Assembly (NCBI GenBank): GCA_014728125.1
Contig: WJMD01000108.1
Span: 1-49,818, forward strand
From: Candidatus Effluviviaceae Genus V sp.
GTDB lineage: Bacteria > Joyebacterota > Joyebacteria > Joyebacterales > Joyebacteraceae
Reading direction: 5' to 3'
Length of the DNA stretch: 49,818 nucleotides
In this document: positions 7,942 to 17,400 of the stretch, one piece after another
How positions within the stretch are numbered: position 1 is the first letter of the stretch
How the letters are laid out: each line of letters starts with the position of its first letter
Made by a program: the position numbers and the translations under genes
The notes under the pieces: model-generated
Database searches by the model: none
What the model was told of the DNA's origin: nothing
What the model saw: the letters and a program-made list of their open reading frames with translations, nothing else

Positions 7942-8199
7942 TCATCCGATCTGAGGCGGCTCCTCGTCCTTGTCGATCACGAGGTTCGTCACGGTGCCCG
8001 TGACGCCGTCGATCGTCCTGAGCTGATTGAGTGTCAGATCGAGCAGCTCGTCGAAGCTCCTGGCCTCGACCAGGGCGATGATGTCCTGGTCGCCGCTCGT
8101 GAGATCGGCCGACTGAACCTCATCGCGCGCCAGTAGCGCGTCCTTCACCTCGCGTTCCCTGCCTGCTGCCACGTTGACCTTGACGTACGCGCGTGCCAC
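7942..8199 (-). CDS. Stand-alone Lrp/AsnC ligand-binding (RAM) domain protein
   Basis: 85-residue protein consisting only of the alpha/beta ligand-binding domain of Lrp/AsnC regulators: V-K-V-N-V-A-A-G-R-E near the start, DLTSGDQDIIALVEA in the middle and a final beta strand with GTVTNLVI. The N-terminal helix-turn-helix that would bind DNA is absent. Related stand-alone domains assemble into oligomers and bind amino acids or other small molecules. Translation begins at GTG 8199, with AAGGAGGG five bases upstream. It is the first gene after a promoter and precedes the MTH1187-type gene, so two small ligand-binding proteins are probably expressed together. Confidence 0.87.
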   Translation of the reverse strand: MARAYVKVNVAAGREREVKDALLARDEVQSADLTSGDQDIIALVEARSFDELLDLTLNQLRTIDGVTGTVTNLVIDKDEEPPQIG

Positions 8200-8289
8200 G
8201 AAGACCCTCCTTGCATGCGAGATCCGTCCCCGCCGCGTTCAGGCGGTTCGTTGTGAGGCGCGTCCGCCCGGACGCGCTTCCCTGTGGAG

Positions 8290-8317
8290 CATCTACGATG
8301 GAGGGGGGCGCTGTCAA
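8290..8317 (-). promoter_or_regulatory. Candidate promoter for the Lrp-domain/MTH1187 pair
   Basis: On the minus strand a full TTGACA (8317-8312) is followed after 16 bp by TAGATG (8295-8290). Transcription would begin about 85 bases before the GTG at 8199. The -10 box is only a partial match. Confidence 0.5.
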
Positions 8318-8363
8318 CAACGAGGCTCAACGGGTCGCTGGTGAGAGGGACATCGCTCGGGTC

Positions 8364-9746
8364 TCAATCCTCGGTCTGAGCGACCTCGTCCCAGAAGACG
8401 ACGCGGTTCTTCCCTTGTCGCTTGGCCGAGTAGAGGGCGATGCGGTCGGTCTTGTCGAGGAGATCGGCACGCGACTTCGCGTCGAGCGGATAGAGCGCCC
8501 CGCCGATGCTCACCGTCACGCGTCGCGTGGGCTCGCTCTCGTTCCCGGTGACGAACTGCTGCTCTGCGACCGTGCGCCTGATACGCTCGGCCACGGCGTA
8601 GGCGCTGTCCCGCGAGACGTTCGGGAGGATGACCGCGAACTCCTCTCCCCCGTAGCGGGCGACGATGTCCACCTGGCGGGCGTTCTCGGCCAGGACGCGC
8701 GCGACCTGTCTGAGGATGCTGTCGCCGGCCGCGTGGCCGAGGTCGTCGTTGACCTGTTTGAAGCCGTCAAGATCGGCCATGAGCAGGGCCATGGCCTGTC
8801 CCGTACGCTTGCAGCGCTCCATCTCTCGTGTGATCTGTTCCTCGAAATAGCGCCTGTTGTGGATCTGGCTCGCCTGGTCGACGAAGATGAGCTCCTCGAC
8901 CTCGAGGCGTCTCTTGATGAGGCCCCCGGCGAAGCGCGCGACGAAGTCGATCGTCGCGACGTCGTCTTCGCCGTAGGCCGACGGCTGCTCGCTCCAGAGC
9001 TCGAGGAGGCCGTAGACGTAGCCCTCCGCCAAGAGAGGGGCGGCCACGAGAGAGCCGTGCGCATCGCTCGGCAGGAAACGCTGGAGCCTCCTGTCCGAGC
9101 CCAGGTCCGGGATGGAGACCGGCCGACCGGACTCCTCGACGCGCGTCTTCAGGAACTCCGGCGTCACGCGGGCTCCGGGAGGCCATCGGAAGACGTCGTC
9201 GAGCTCGCTCGAGGTCCCGACGGTCGAGGCGACGAGCCCCTTCGACATGAAGACGGCGATGTGCTCGTAGCCGACGGTCCTCTTCAGAAGGTCGTAGAGA
9301 TGACTGAGCGACCCGGCGAGGTCGACGCGCCTGCTCGATGCCGCGACCGCGTCCAGGAACTCGGCCGGAAGCGACGCGGCACCCGGCACGTCCACCCCCT
9401 CCGAGCCGCGGTCCGGAGGCCGTTCGGGGGCACGGTCGGGCGCATCCGTCGCAGGCGGCTGCTTCGGGACGGCAGCGTCCGCCCGCGGCAGTTCGAGCGT
9501 GATCGAATCGAGGGTCGTCAGGTTCTGATAGGTTTCGCGGACCGCTCCGTTGGAGACCGTTCGCGCGGTCCGGCGCGCGTATCCGAGCTCACAGAGATGG
9601 TCCAGCAGCCACGCGAGACCCTGCCGCGCCGCCTCCTCGTCGGCCGTCAGAAGGCTGCGGTAGATACGGAGGCCCTCGGCATCCAGGAGATCGACAGAGA
9701 TGAGATGCTCGAGCAGCTCCCGCGCGGTTGTGGAGGACTTTCTCAT
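8364..9746 (-). CDS. GAF-GGDEF diguanylate cyclase
   Basis: Cytoplasmic enzyme making cyclic di-GMP from two GTP. The first ~75 residues resemble a helical, winged-helix-like module; a Pro/Ala-rich linker follows; a GAF-like sensor spans roughly residues 140-290; the GGDEF domain fills the C-terminal third. The active-site loop is ARYGGEEF, an allowed variant, and the inhibitory I-site RQVD lies exactly five residues before it, so product feedback is expected. No membrane helix or signal peptide is seen. ATG 9746 is chosen because the upstream extension to TTG 9830 lacks an SD and covers a promoter-like TTGACA. The PilZ protein at 46.5 kb could be one receptor of the same second messenger. 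Confidence 0.92.
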   Translation of the reverse strand: MRKSSTTARELLEHLISVDLLDAEGLRIYRSLLTADEEAARQGLAWLLDHLCELGYARRTARTVSNGAVRETYQNLTTLDSITLELPRADAAVPKQPPATDAPDRAPERPPDRGSEGVDVPGAASLPAEFLDAVAASSRRVDLAGSLSHLYDLLKRTVGYEHIAVFMSKGLVASTVGTSSELDDVFRWPPGARVTPEFLKTRVEESGRPVSIPDLGSDRRLQRFLPSDAHGSLVAAPLLAEGYVYGLLELWSEQPSAYGEDDVATIDFVARFAGGLIKRRLEVEELIFVDQASQIHNRRYFEEQITREMERCKRTGQAMALLMADLDGFKQVNDDLGHAAGDSILRQVARVLAENARQVDIVARYGGEEFAVILPNVSRDSAYAVAERIRRTVAEQQFVTGNESEPTRRVTVSIGGALYPLDAKSRADLLDKTDRIALYSAKRQGKNRVVFWDEVAQTED

Positions 9747-9945
9747 GCGCGCATCCACGCCGGGCAAGTGTAACGTAAGGGGGTTTCGGAACACTTCTTT
9801 CAAAGATGCTACCTGATTGTCAAGGAACAATCAACGGCACGAACGGTGCCGGCGGGCGCCGGACCACGTCGGGCACGCTGATCCGGGCAGCGTTTCGAGG
9901 AAACGACTTGCACGGTCCGCCGGTCGTCGTTTATCCTGTCACGCC

Positions 9946-11463
9946 ATGAGACGACTCATGCGACTTCTGGTGCTTCTCATGCTCGTCGGCGTCGTGGCCG
10001 GCTGCTCCACGACGCAGCCGCCGTCGGGAGACCCTGTCTCCCGGTCGCCGGTCACGGGGGCCCCCGCCGATTCGCTGGCGCGGGCCGAGCATCTCTACAG
10101 GGACGCCCTCGGTCACTACGTGCTCGACGAGTGGGACCAGGCCTCCGTTCTCCTTCGAAGGGCGGAGCGCGCCGTGTCGGGTGCCGCGTCCGGTTCTCGT
10201 GCCGAGCGGTCCGATGCTGCGAGCCTCACGAAGCGGATCGACTACTTCCTGGAGATCATCGGTACGAGGGACGCGCCCGTCGAGGTGGTCGAGGCGCCCG
10301 CCCGGGTGGACACGACGGTCGTCGACGCCGCCGATGCGGAGGTCCCTGAGCCGCCGCTGAGGCCGGTGATCGAGCCGGTCGTCAATGCCCGCGTCGAGAA
10401 GTGGCTCGACTACTTCCAGGGCAGAGGCCGGTCGCAGATGTCTCGGTGGCTCTCCCGGAGCTCGAAGTACCGCCCCATGATCGAGCAGATGCTCGAGGAG
10501 CACGGGCTCCCATCCGAGCTTTTCTTCCTCGCGATGATCGAGAGTGGGTTCAACCCGAAGGCCTACTCGCGGGCACACGCCTCCGGAATGTGGCAGTTCA
10601 TCTCGAGCAGGGCCAGAATGCACGGGTTGCGCGTCGACTGGTGGGTCGATGAGCGGAGAGACCCCGAGAAGGCGACGCGGGCCGCCTGCGAGTACCTGAG
10701 GGACCTCTACGGGATGTTCGGTTCCTGGGAACTCGCGCTGGCCGGCTACAACTCGGGCGAGGGACGCGTTGCACGCGCCCGGAGGCGGAGACCGGGGTGC
10801 CACGACTTCTGGTGCCTCGATCTTCCCAGGGAGACCGAGAACTTCGTTCCCAAGTTCATGGCGGCGCTCATCATCGGCAGCGATCCTGAGAAGCACGGCT
10901 TCACAGGCTGCACCCCGGAGCCTCCGCTGGAGTACGACACGATCCTGGTCGACGGGGCTTTCGACCTCGACGTCATCGCACGCGTGGCCGGTGTGTCGGT
11001 CGACGCGGTACGCGAGCTCAACCCCGCACTCAGGCGCTGGTGCACGGCCCCGAGCAGCGGACCGACGACCCTCCGTGTCCCGGTCGGTACGGGCGACAGG
11101 ACGCTGGCCGGGCTCCACGCGATCCCAAGGGAGGAACGGGTCTCATGGCAGCGGCACCGGATCGCCCGCGGCGAGACGCTGTGGGACATCGCCCGCGCCT
11201 ATGGGACCAGCGTCCACGCTATCGCATCGACGAACAGCATCTCGAATCCCAGCCGGATCCGCGCCGGTGATTTCCTGGTGATACCTGTCGGCGCCGTCGA
11301 GTCGGGCGACGGCGGGTACATCGAGTATGTGGTCCAGCGCGGCGACACCATCAGCTCGATCGCCCGGAGGCACGGGCGCTCGACGCGGCAGGTGCTCAGG
11401 ACGAACGGGCTGAGCTGGCACTCGCGCATCTACCCCGGCGACCGGATCAGGATCCCGATGTAG
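9946..11463 (+). CDS. mltD: Membrane-bound lytic murein transglycosylase D, lipoprotein
   Basis: Outer-membrane lipoprotein that cleaves the MurNAc-GlcNAc bond of peptidoglycan. Signal peptide MRRLMRLLVLLMLVGVVAGC ends in a lipobox with the lipidated Cys. After a helical, Pro-rich region comes the SLT domain with catalytic Glu199 in AMIESGFNPKAYS, followed by SGMWQFISSRAR and LALAGYNSGEGRV. Two LysM peptidoglycan-binding repeats end the protein (HRIARGETLWDIAR... and YVVQRGDTISSIAR...). Total 505 residues, typical for MltD. ATG 9946 sets the start at the signal peptide, although there is no visible ribosome-binding site; a weak promoter-like sequence ends almost at the ATG, so a leaderless transcript is conceivable. 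A strong hairpin terminator follows. Confidence 0.94.
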   Translation: MRRLMRLLVLLMLVGVVAGCSTTQPPSGDPVSRSPVTGAPADSLARAEHLYRDALGHYVLDEWDQASVLLRRAERAVSGAASGSRAERSDAASLTKRIDYFLEIIGTRDAPVEVVEAPARVDTTVVDAADAEVPEPPLRPVIEPVVNARVEKWLDYFQGRGRSQMSRWLSRSSKYRPMIEQMLEEHGLPSELFFLAMIESGFNPKAYSRAHASGMWQFISSRARMHGLRVDWWVDERRDPEKATRAACEYLRDLYGMFGSWELALAGYNSGEGRVARARRRRPGCHDFWCLDLPRETENFVPKFMAALIIGSDPEKHGFTGCTPEPPLEYDTILVDGAFDLDVIARVAGVSVDAVRELNPALRRWCTAPSSGPTTLRVPVGTGDRTLAGLHAIPREERVSWQRHRIARGETLWDIARAYGTSVHAIASTNSISNPSRIRAGDFLVIPVGAVESGDGGYIEYVVQRGDTISSIARRHGRSTRQVLRTNGLSWHSRIYPGDRIRIPM

Positions 11464-11541
11464 GACGCGGCGAGGCCGGATCGGTCCTGCGGACCGCCGG
11501 CAGGAGCCTCGGACAAGGACGGCAGGCGACCTGAGACAACA

Positions 11542-11570
11542 ACGACCCCGGGCCATCGGCCCGGGGTCGT
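11542..11570. terminator. Rho-independent terminator after mltD, possibly bidirectional
   Basis: Perfect 13-bp stem ACGACCCCGGGCC / GGCCCGGGGTCGT with loop ATC, followed on the plus strand by CTTCTTCCTCTTC. On the minus strand it is followed by TGTTGTCTC and could also end the lipoprotein operon that converges from 11691. Confidence 0.8.
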
Positions 11571-11690
11571 CTTCTTCCTCTTCAGTTCGTCGGTTCGCCG
11601 ACGGTCGTGCGGCCGCCGCACCCGCGCGGGTGACACGACCGCCCGGCCCGGCGCGGTTCCGACCACGCCGGTACCACTGCCGCCGAACTC

Positions 11691-13019
11691 CTACCGCGAG
11701 TGAGACTGCGGCAGGATCACCGCCGTCCTTCCTCTGCCCGAGGGGATGTCTGAGACGACCGCGCGGATCATCAGGTCTCGGGCATCCAGTACCCAATCGC
11801 CGCCGAGGTCCTTGATGTAGCTCTTGTAGTCGATCGGCTCGTCGATGTCGTAGCCGAGGCGCGGGTTGAAGCGCGACTCCCAGCGCATGCCGACGAAGAA
11901 CTGCTTGTTCGGGAACGACGTGAAGCTCGTGATGTCGACCGATTCCGGCAGCGGGAACTCGAGCCACGCGTCCTCAGGATAGAGGTCGCCCGTGTTGGCG
12001 CCGATGCCGTTGGCAACCTCCCCGGGCTGCGGGCTGTCGGGCGACGTGGGATAGTACACGCGGGCCGAGAACGCTTCCGTTGTCGGCGCCTCCGGATCGT
12101 CCGGATTGTCCTGGTCGTCGTTCATGATGTAGTAGTGGATCTCGGTCACGTAGTTGGCCCAGGTAGGCGCCTGGAAGAGTACCGCGGCCTCCCAGTCCTG
12201 ACGGCCGGTGATGTAGTTCGAGAACTGGCCGTAGTCGCCGTCGTCCCAGACGAGCGTGGTGTCCTTGCCCTCGACGACCCAGAGGATCTCGAACCGCTCG
12301 GATCCGATGTTGCCCGCGTCGTCGATCGCCTCGAGATAGTAGGTGACCGTGTCCTGGGGCGACTCCTCGGTCAGGACGGGCGCGTTCATCGGCACCCAGA
12401 ACCTGACGGAGTCCGGACCGCCGGCGACCTCGTACGTATCGGCCTCGGTCGCCGCGAACTCGTTGATGCCGAAGCGAACGCGGCGGGTCGACGACGTGAC
12501 GTCGGTCCGTCCGACCGCCTGCAGCCGCGTCACGCCGGTTTCCCACCAGCCCAGCGAGTCCTTGTACGTCGAGTCGGTGATGTGCTCGAGCTCGGCGGGC
12601 GGCGCCGTCGTGTCGAGGGTCACCGTGATCTCGAGCGGGTCCGCCTCGTTGCCGACCGTGTCGGTGATCTCGGCGCGGATCGTCTTCTCACCCTCCTCGC
12701 CGAGGTCGATGTTCGGCACGGTGAACCGGCCGTACTGTGTGTTGTCCTCGTCGTCCTGGTACACGTTGGCGGTTCCGGTTCCCTCGAGAACGCCGTCGAC
12801 GTAGATGTCGACCGTGGCCCCCACCTCAGCCCAGCCGAGAACGCTGATGACACGGCTGGAGAGGCTGGTACCGTTGGACGGACTCGTGATCTGACTGCCC
12901 GTCGGCGGAAGCTCGTCGGCCTCCATGAGGTCCTTCTCGCACCCGGTCACGGCGAACGCCGCAAGGGCCGCGAGCGCGATGAGCGCCGCGAACAGCCTCC
13001 TGTCGTGGACGATCCTCAT
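11691..13019 (-). CDS. Putative lipoprotein with Ig-like domain, function unknown
   Basis: 442 residues. The signal peptide contains a hydrophobic Ala/Leu run ending AAFAVTGC, a lipobox, so the mature protein should be lipidated at that Cys. The next ~100 residues resemble a bacterial Ig-like/fibronectin-type beta-sandwich (GTSLSSRVISVLGWAEVGATVDIYVDG, then DTVGNEADPLEITVTLD and TYYLEAIDDAGNIGSE). The second half, rich in aromatic and acidic residues, is not recognised. ATG 13019 follows GGAGGAGAGGG. It is the last gene of the operon with the C25 peptidase, a 99-aa protein and a PorV-like barrel, so a surface or outer-membrane role connected with them is plausible. Not assigned to a named family. 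Confidence 0.78.
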   Translation of the reverse strand: MRIVHDRRLFAALIALAALAAFAVTGCEKDLMEADELPPTGSQITSPSNGTSLSSRVISVLGWAEVGATVDIYVDGVLEGTGTANVYQDDEDNTQYGRFTVPNIDLGEEGEKTIRAEITDTVGNEADPLEITVTLDTTAPPAELEHITDSTYKDSLGWWETGVTRLQAVGRTDVTSSTRRVRFGINEFAATEADTYEVAGGPDSVRFWVPMNAPVLTEESPQDTVTYYLEAIDDAGNIGSERFEILWVVEGKDTTLVWDDGDYGQFSNYITGRQDWEAAVLFQAPTWANYVTEIHYYIMNDDQDNPDDPEAPTTEAFSARVYYPTSPDSPQPGEVANGIGANTGDLYPEDAWLEFPLPESVDITSFTSFPNKQFFVGMRWESRFNPRLGYDIDEPIDYKSYIKDLGGDWVLDARDLMIRAVVSDIPSGRGRTAVILPQSHSR

Positions 13020-13114
13020 TATCCCTCTCCTCCCGGGGGGTGGTTCTCAAGCCCCGCTCGCGGGGCCGTTCCTGTCGTCCGGTCTCTCTTCCTGCGTCGC
13101 TTCCCTGCGGCGCC

Positions 13115-14131
13115 CTAGAATGCGTACGCCGCCGACACTCTGTGACTCGAATCAAGATACTCGTGCTTCCCGAAGGCGTAGTCGACGGTGAAGCCGCCGA
13201 GGTTCAGACCCGCCCCCGCGGTCAACTGCCCCATCGCCAGACCGGCGCGGACACCGACCATCTCCCGGTAGACGAACTCGACGCCGTAGTGCGTGTCGGC
13301 CGACACGGGCCCGACGTGGTACTCGTCGGCCAGCAGTCGGTCCTCGAACCGCACGTCGGCGTCGGCCGCAAGCGTCAGCACACCGTTCATCGAGGCCACC
13401 GGCCTCACGTAGGCCGCGCCGATCTTCGCCGTCGGCATGATCTGCTCACGTTCCTTCGTGTCCCACGCGAGAAACGTGGTCGTGACGTCCTGTATCGCGA
13501 GACCCAGTGTCACGTGGTCCCAGAGGTCGTACTTGCCTCCGACGTCGAAGCCGACTCCGTAGCAGTTGTACTCCCCGACGCTTTTCCAGATGAGTTTGAG
13601 GCTGCCGCCGAGTCTCAGTCTGTCGGACGTCCTTCTGGCGTACGACAGAAGCAGGGCGGTCTCGGCGTCGCTCTCCCAGTCGATCCGGGCGGCGTCGTAG
13701 TAGATTCTCTCCTCATCGCTCTCGAAGTCCGTGAACGGGATGTCGTCGATCGCCAGGCGCACGATCGTGACGCCGACGGCCCCCTCCCATCCGCACGGGT
13801 TCATCACGTAGGCGCCGGTGTCGTAGTTGACGACGTCTCCGAACGTCTCCGAGTGCATGAGCTGCGCGTAGCGGGCTCCCTCCGGCAGATCGGCGAGGCC
13901 CGCCGGATTCCAGTAGCCGGCCGTGACGTCGTCGGCGACCGCCACGAAGGCGCTGCCCATGCCGAGCGGGCGGGCTCCGACCCCGTGGGTCAGAAACTCG
14001 CCGGCGTACTTGTTGGCGGCATCGGCCTCATCCGGAACCGTCGCCATGGTCGCGACCAGCATGAGGCCGACGAGGATACACGTATGCGCGGCGCGCGGCG
14101 TCGGCACGCCTCGACCGTATGCTCGTCTCAT
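13115..14131 (-). CDS. PorV/PorQ-family outer-membrane beta-barrel protein
   Basis: 338 residues with an N-terminal signal peptide ending near ATVPDEADA. Right after cleavage comes the diagnostic block: GVGARPLGMGSAFVAVADDVTAGYWNPAGLA, followed by alternating beta strands and an aromatic C-terminal residue (AAYAF), as in FadL-like barrels. PorV is the shuttle of the type IX secretion system that carries substrates to the PorU sortase; PorV/PorQ homologues also occur in many FCB bacteria without a proven T9SS. The gene sits in one operon with a C25 peptidase, the peptidase family to which PorU belongs. ATG 14131 with GAGGGG two bases upstream is preferred to an upstream in-frame codon at 14149. 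Confidence 0.85.
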   Translation of the reverse strand: MRRAYGRGVPTPRAAHTCILVGLMLVATMATVPDEADAANKYAGEFLTHGVGARPLGMGSAFVAVADDVTAGYWNPAGLADLPEGARYAQLMHSETFGDVVNYDTGAYVMNPCGWEGAVGVTIVRLAIDDIPFTDFESDEERIYYDAARIDWESDAETALLLSYARRTSDRLRLGGSLKLIWKSVGEYNCYGVGFDVGGKYDLWDHVTLGLAIQDVTTTFLAWDTKEREQIMPTAKIGAAYVRPVASMNGVLTLAADADVRFEDRLLADEYHVGPVSADTHYGVEFVYREMVGVRAGLAMGQLTAGAGLNLGGFTVDYAFGKHEYLDSSHRVSAAYAF

Positions 14132-14183
14132 GTCCCCTCTTTGTAGCATGCCTTTTCCAGCCTGTAAAGCGGAAAGCGGGGTG

Positions 14184-14483
14184 TCAGGGACTCTCGACCG
14201 AACGGCGCACGATCTCGGCCCTGATGGTCTCGACGCGCCGTCCGGCGACTCTGACGTTCCGTCCGACGGAGGCGCGACGCTCGGAGAGCCTCATGGCGTT
14301 CACGAGGTCGTACTCCTCCTCGACAAGGAACCCGAGATACCGGCTCTGTTCCCGCAGCCTCTCCTCCAGCAGCACTCCGTGGTCATGCATGAACCGGAGC
14401 GTCGACTCGCTCAGGTTCCGGAGCCTCTCGTCCTCCTCACTGATCCTGATCTCGCCGTAGGGTTGCGGCGCGATGGCGTCCAT
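14184..14483 (-). CDS. Uncharacterised 99-aa protein coupled to the C25 peptidase
   Basis: I do not recognise this protein. It begins at ATG 14483, two bases after the TAG of the C25 peptidase gene, so translation is probably coupled; the SD (GGTGAG) is weak. The sequence is hydrophilic and predicted helical, with the charged segment EEDERLRNLSESTLRFMHD and later RASVGRNVRVAGRRVETIR; there is no signal peptide, membrane segment or cysteine, which places it in the cytoplasm. Position between an exported peptidase and an outer-membrane barrel is unusual for a cytoplasmic protein. Coding status rests on the operon fit and the absence of a competing frame. Confidence 0.7.
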   Translation of the reverse strand: MDAIAPQPYGEIRISEEDERLRNLSESTLRFMHDHGVLLEERLREQSRYLGFLVEEEYDLVNAMRLSERRASVGRNVRVAGRRVETIRAEIVRRSVESP

Positions 14484-14485
14484 GG

Positions 14486-17400
14486 CTATCTCACCAACAG
14501 CATTTTCCGGGACTCCTCACGACCGCCGTACGACAGACGGTAGAGGTAGACCCCGGCCGCGATCTCGCCGCCGAGCTCGTCCCGGCCGTCCCACACGACG
14601 GCGTGTTCCCCCGCGCCGACGTAGTCGTCGAGCAGCGTCTTGATCAGGCGCCCCTGGACATTGTAGACGGCGACGACGACATGCCCGGGTGACGGCGTCG
14701 TGAAGCGAATGGTCGTCGACGGCGTGAACGGGTTCGGCGAGTTCTGGTGGAGCAGCGCCATGGGCTCCGGCATCGTCCCGCCGGGAACCGACGTTCCGGT
14801 CGACCCGGAGACCGTGACGATCGAGACGTCGTCGATGTGAACGCCCTCGACGACCTCCGAACCGTCCGAATGGAACCTGAAGCGTACTCGGACCGTGTCG
14901 CCCGGCTCGCCGAGACCGGCGTACCGGTACTCCAGCCAGTCGTTTCCGATCGAACCGAGCTCACCGAGCGCCCCGCCGCTTCCGATGAAGTCGAGTGTGT
15001 CGACCGCTCCGTCCGTCCCTACGAGTTCCACGAAGAGGCCGTCCTCGTGGTAGATCGGAAACTCGCACCACGCCCAGAACGCGAGTTCGCTCTCCTCCCC
15101 CAGCACGACCTCGGGCGAGATGAGTGACGCGTCCATGTTGTTCGTATACTCCGCGGTCGCCGGATCGCCGCAGTACCAGCTCATGGAGCCCGATCGTGCG
15201 CGGAGTTCGCTCAGCGTCCACAGGTCGTTCGCGCCGCCGTGGCTCCACCCGGGCGCTCCGCTCTCGAAGTCGTCCTCGATCCCGGCCGTGCCGACCGCGA
15301 CGTGCAGCGTATCGATGTCCGTGAAGCCGTCGGCGGTCTCGAACTCGAGGACGACCTCGGCGACGTGCGTGGGCGCGCAGTGCTCGTCCACGTCGAGCGA
15401 GAAGACCGGCCTGCCTGTCTCCTGCGGGCCGATGTCCCCGACGTCGGCCGAATCGTCGACCAGGAGGATCTCATCGTCGAACGTCCACGCGGTGGCCAGC
15501 GGGTCCAGCGCAACGGCTCCACCGAGGTTCGTCACGTCGACCATCAGAGCGGCCGACTCCCCGGGCTCGAGGATCCCGTCGCCGTCGCCGCCGACCGCGT
15601 CGTCGATCGAATAGAGTCCGGCGACAAGGCGGGGTGCGGCGACCGTCACGTTGAAGGAGCCCACCCAGGAACTCCCTCTCGAGTCGGTGGCGGTCACGTC
15701 GAAGGTGGCGACGTGTCCGTCCGGTGCCTCAGGAAGAACGGTCAGAACGAACGGCGTCCCCGGCGATGAGGTCTCTCCAGGGTCGACGGGCGGGAGGTCG
15801 GCGTCGGCGGTCGCCACGCTGACCCAGGGGTCGTCTCCTGCGACGGTGAGGTCCGCGGCGTCCGCCGTCTCTGTACCCACGTTCTCGAGGGAGACGGTCA
15901 CCTCAACGGTCTCACCCGGTCCGGCGAGCCCGTCGCCGTTGCCTCCGACCGAGTCATCGGTTTCGTGGGAGGCGACGCGCAGGAAGGCGCCGGACACGGC
16001 GACCGGGATGACGCCCTCGTACGGCATGTGGTCCGGCGCCGTGACGGTGATCGAGACACTGTCGGGGGTCGAGAGATTGAGCGGCAGCAGAACGGAGCCG
16101 CTCTGGTCCGTGTGCCCTCTCTCGTACGCGTCGAGGCCGTTCATCGCGCAGACGAGCGCCCCCTCCACCGGTCCCTGAGAGGACCGGACGGCGACCTCGA
16201 GGATCGACTGTCCGGCCGGGAGCGTGTCGGGATGGGAGACCGTGAGCGGCCTGGGGACGTCGGTCCAGACAGGAAGCTCCGGATCGCCGAGGAGGTTGAC
16301 CTCGTACTGATGCCAGCGGTACACGTTCTCGGCCCGCGAGAGTGGGACCATGGATGCCTTGGCGGCGGCGAGTGCCTGTCCCGCCGAGCTCAGACCGTCG
16401 ACGAAGACGGCCCGGTAGAATGCCTGCATGAAACGCTCGGAATAGCCGTACCCGGGGTTGCCCGGGGACGCCCACCCGTAGCGGGAGTTCCCGATGAAGG
16501 CGACCGCTCCGCCGTTCGGGCTTCCGATGAAGCGTTCGGCGATGCACTCGTCCGTCAGGTCGAAGGCGGCGGGCCAGCAGCCGATCGAATAGACGAGCGG
16601 TTGCTCGTCCGCGTTCGTCAGGTCGTAGATCTCCCACCGGTAGATGGCGCCGTCGCCGCACCCCATCGTAGTGTACCAGGCGTGTCCGCTGTGCAGGAAG
16701 TGCCCGGGTCCGGCGTTCAGCGCGTCGGTCACCGACGCTCCCGACTCGTTCCCCAGCGTCTCGTAGAGTTTCGTGATGGGATCGTAGCGCGGTGGTATGG
16801 ACTCGTTGTCGATCCAGTTGAGCGCGATGCCCGAGTCCGTGAACGGATCGCTCCAGAGCACCTCGGCCGCCATCAGCATGTCGAGCTGATAGCCGGACAG
16901 CGGGTCCCGCTCCCAGCGGAGCGTCTTCTCGACGAAGGCCTCGGCCTGGGCCGTGTTCTTGACGGAGGCGCGGCCCACGTAGACATCCGGGTAGAGGTCG
17001 ATCGCGTCCTCGATCTCGCCGAAGGTGTCGTCGCCGTCGGCGTTCCAGTCTCCGTCGAGGTCCGAGAGATAGAGATCGCAGGCGAGGGCGTCCTCGTCCG
17101 CGTGCATCCCCGCCTCTGAGGTCATCGCGTACGCCCGGCGGACGGGCACGAGAGACGGCTCTCCGCCCAGGAGGAACCACACGGTCCCCCAGGTCGCTCT
17201 GGCGTCTATGATGAAGTTGCGCAGCCGTTCGGCCCCGTCCGCTCCGTCGTAGGTTGCGTCGATCCACTGCCACTCGACGGTCGTGGCCGGTACGCCCTTC
17301 CTTGTCTTCCAGTCGGCCAGCGGCTGGAAGATATCGACGTATCCGCTTCCGCACACGATGACGTACTCGTGGTCGCCCGGTGTGAGATGACTGTCGCGCC

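Noticed and set aside
7942-8199. Complete Lrp/AsnC regulator
   Set aside because: Only the ligand-binding domain is present; upstream sequence contains a promoter rather than an HTH-coding region, so it is not a truncated gene.
9747-9830. Upstream TTG start of the diguanylate cyclase
   Set aside because: No SD, and the segment covers a promoter-like TTGACA; ATG 9746 begins the helical module.
13051-13066. GCCCCG-CTCG-CGGGGC hairpin between PorV-like and lipoprotein genes
   Set aside because: Short stem and no T-rich end; likely chance in GC-rich intergenic DNA, or minor operon tuning.
14140-14168. TTTACA-17 bp-TACAAA on the minus strand as promoter of the PorV-like gene
   Set aside because: Transcription would start at about 14133, inside or after the GAGGGG ribosome-binding site and two bases from the ATG, which contradicts the visible SD. 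The gene is more likely transcribed with the C25 gene.
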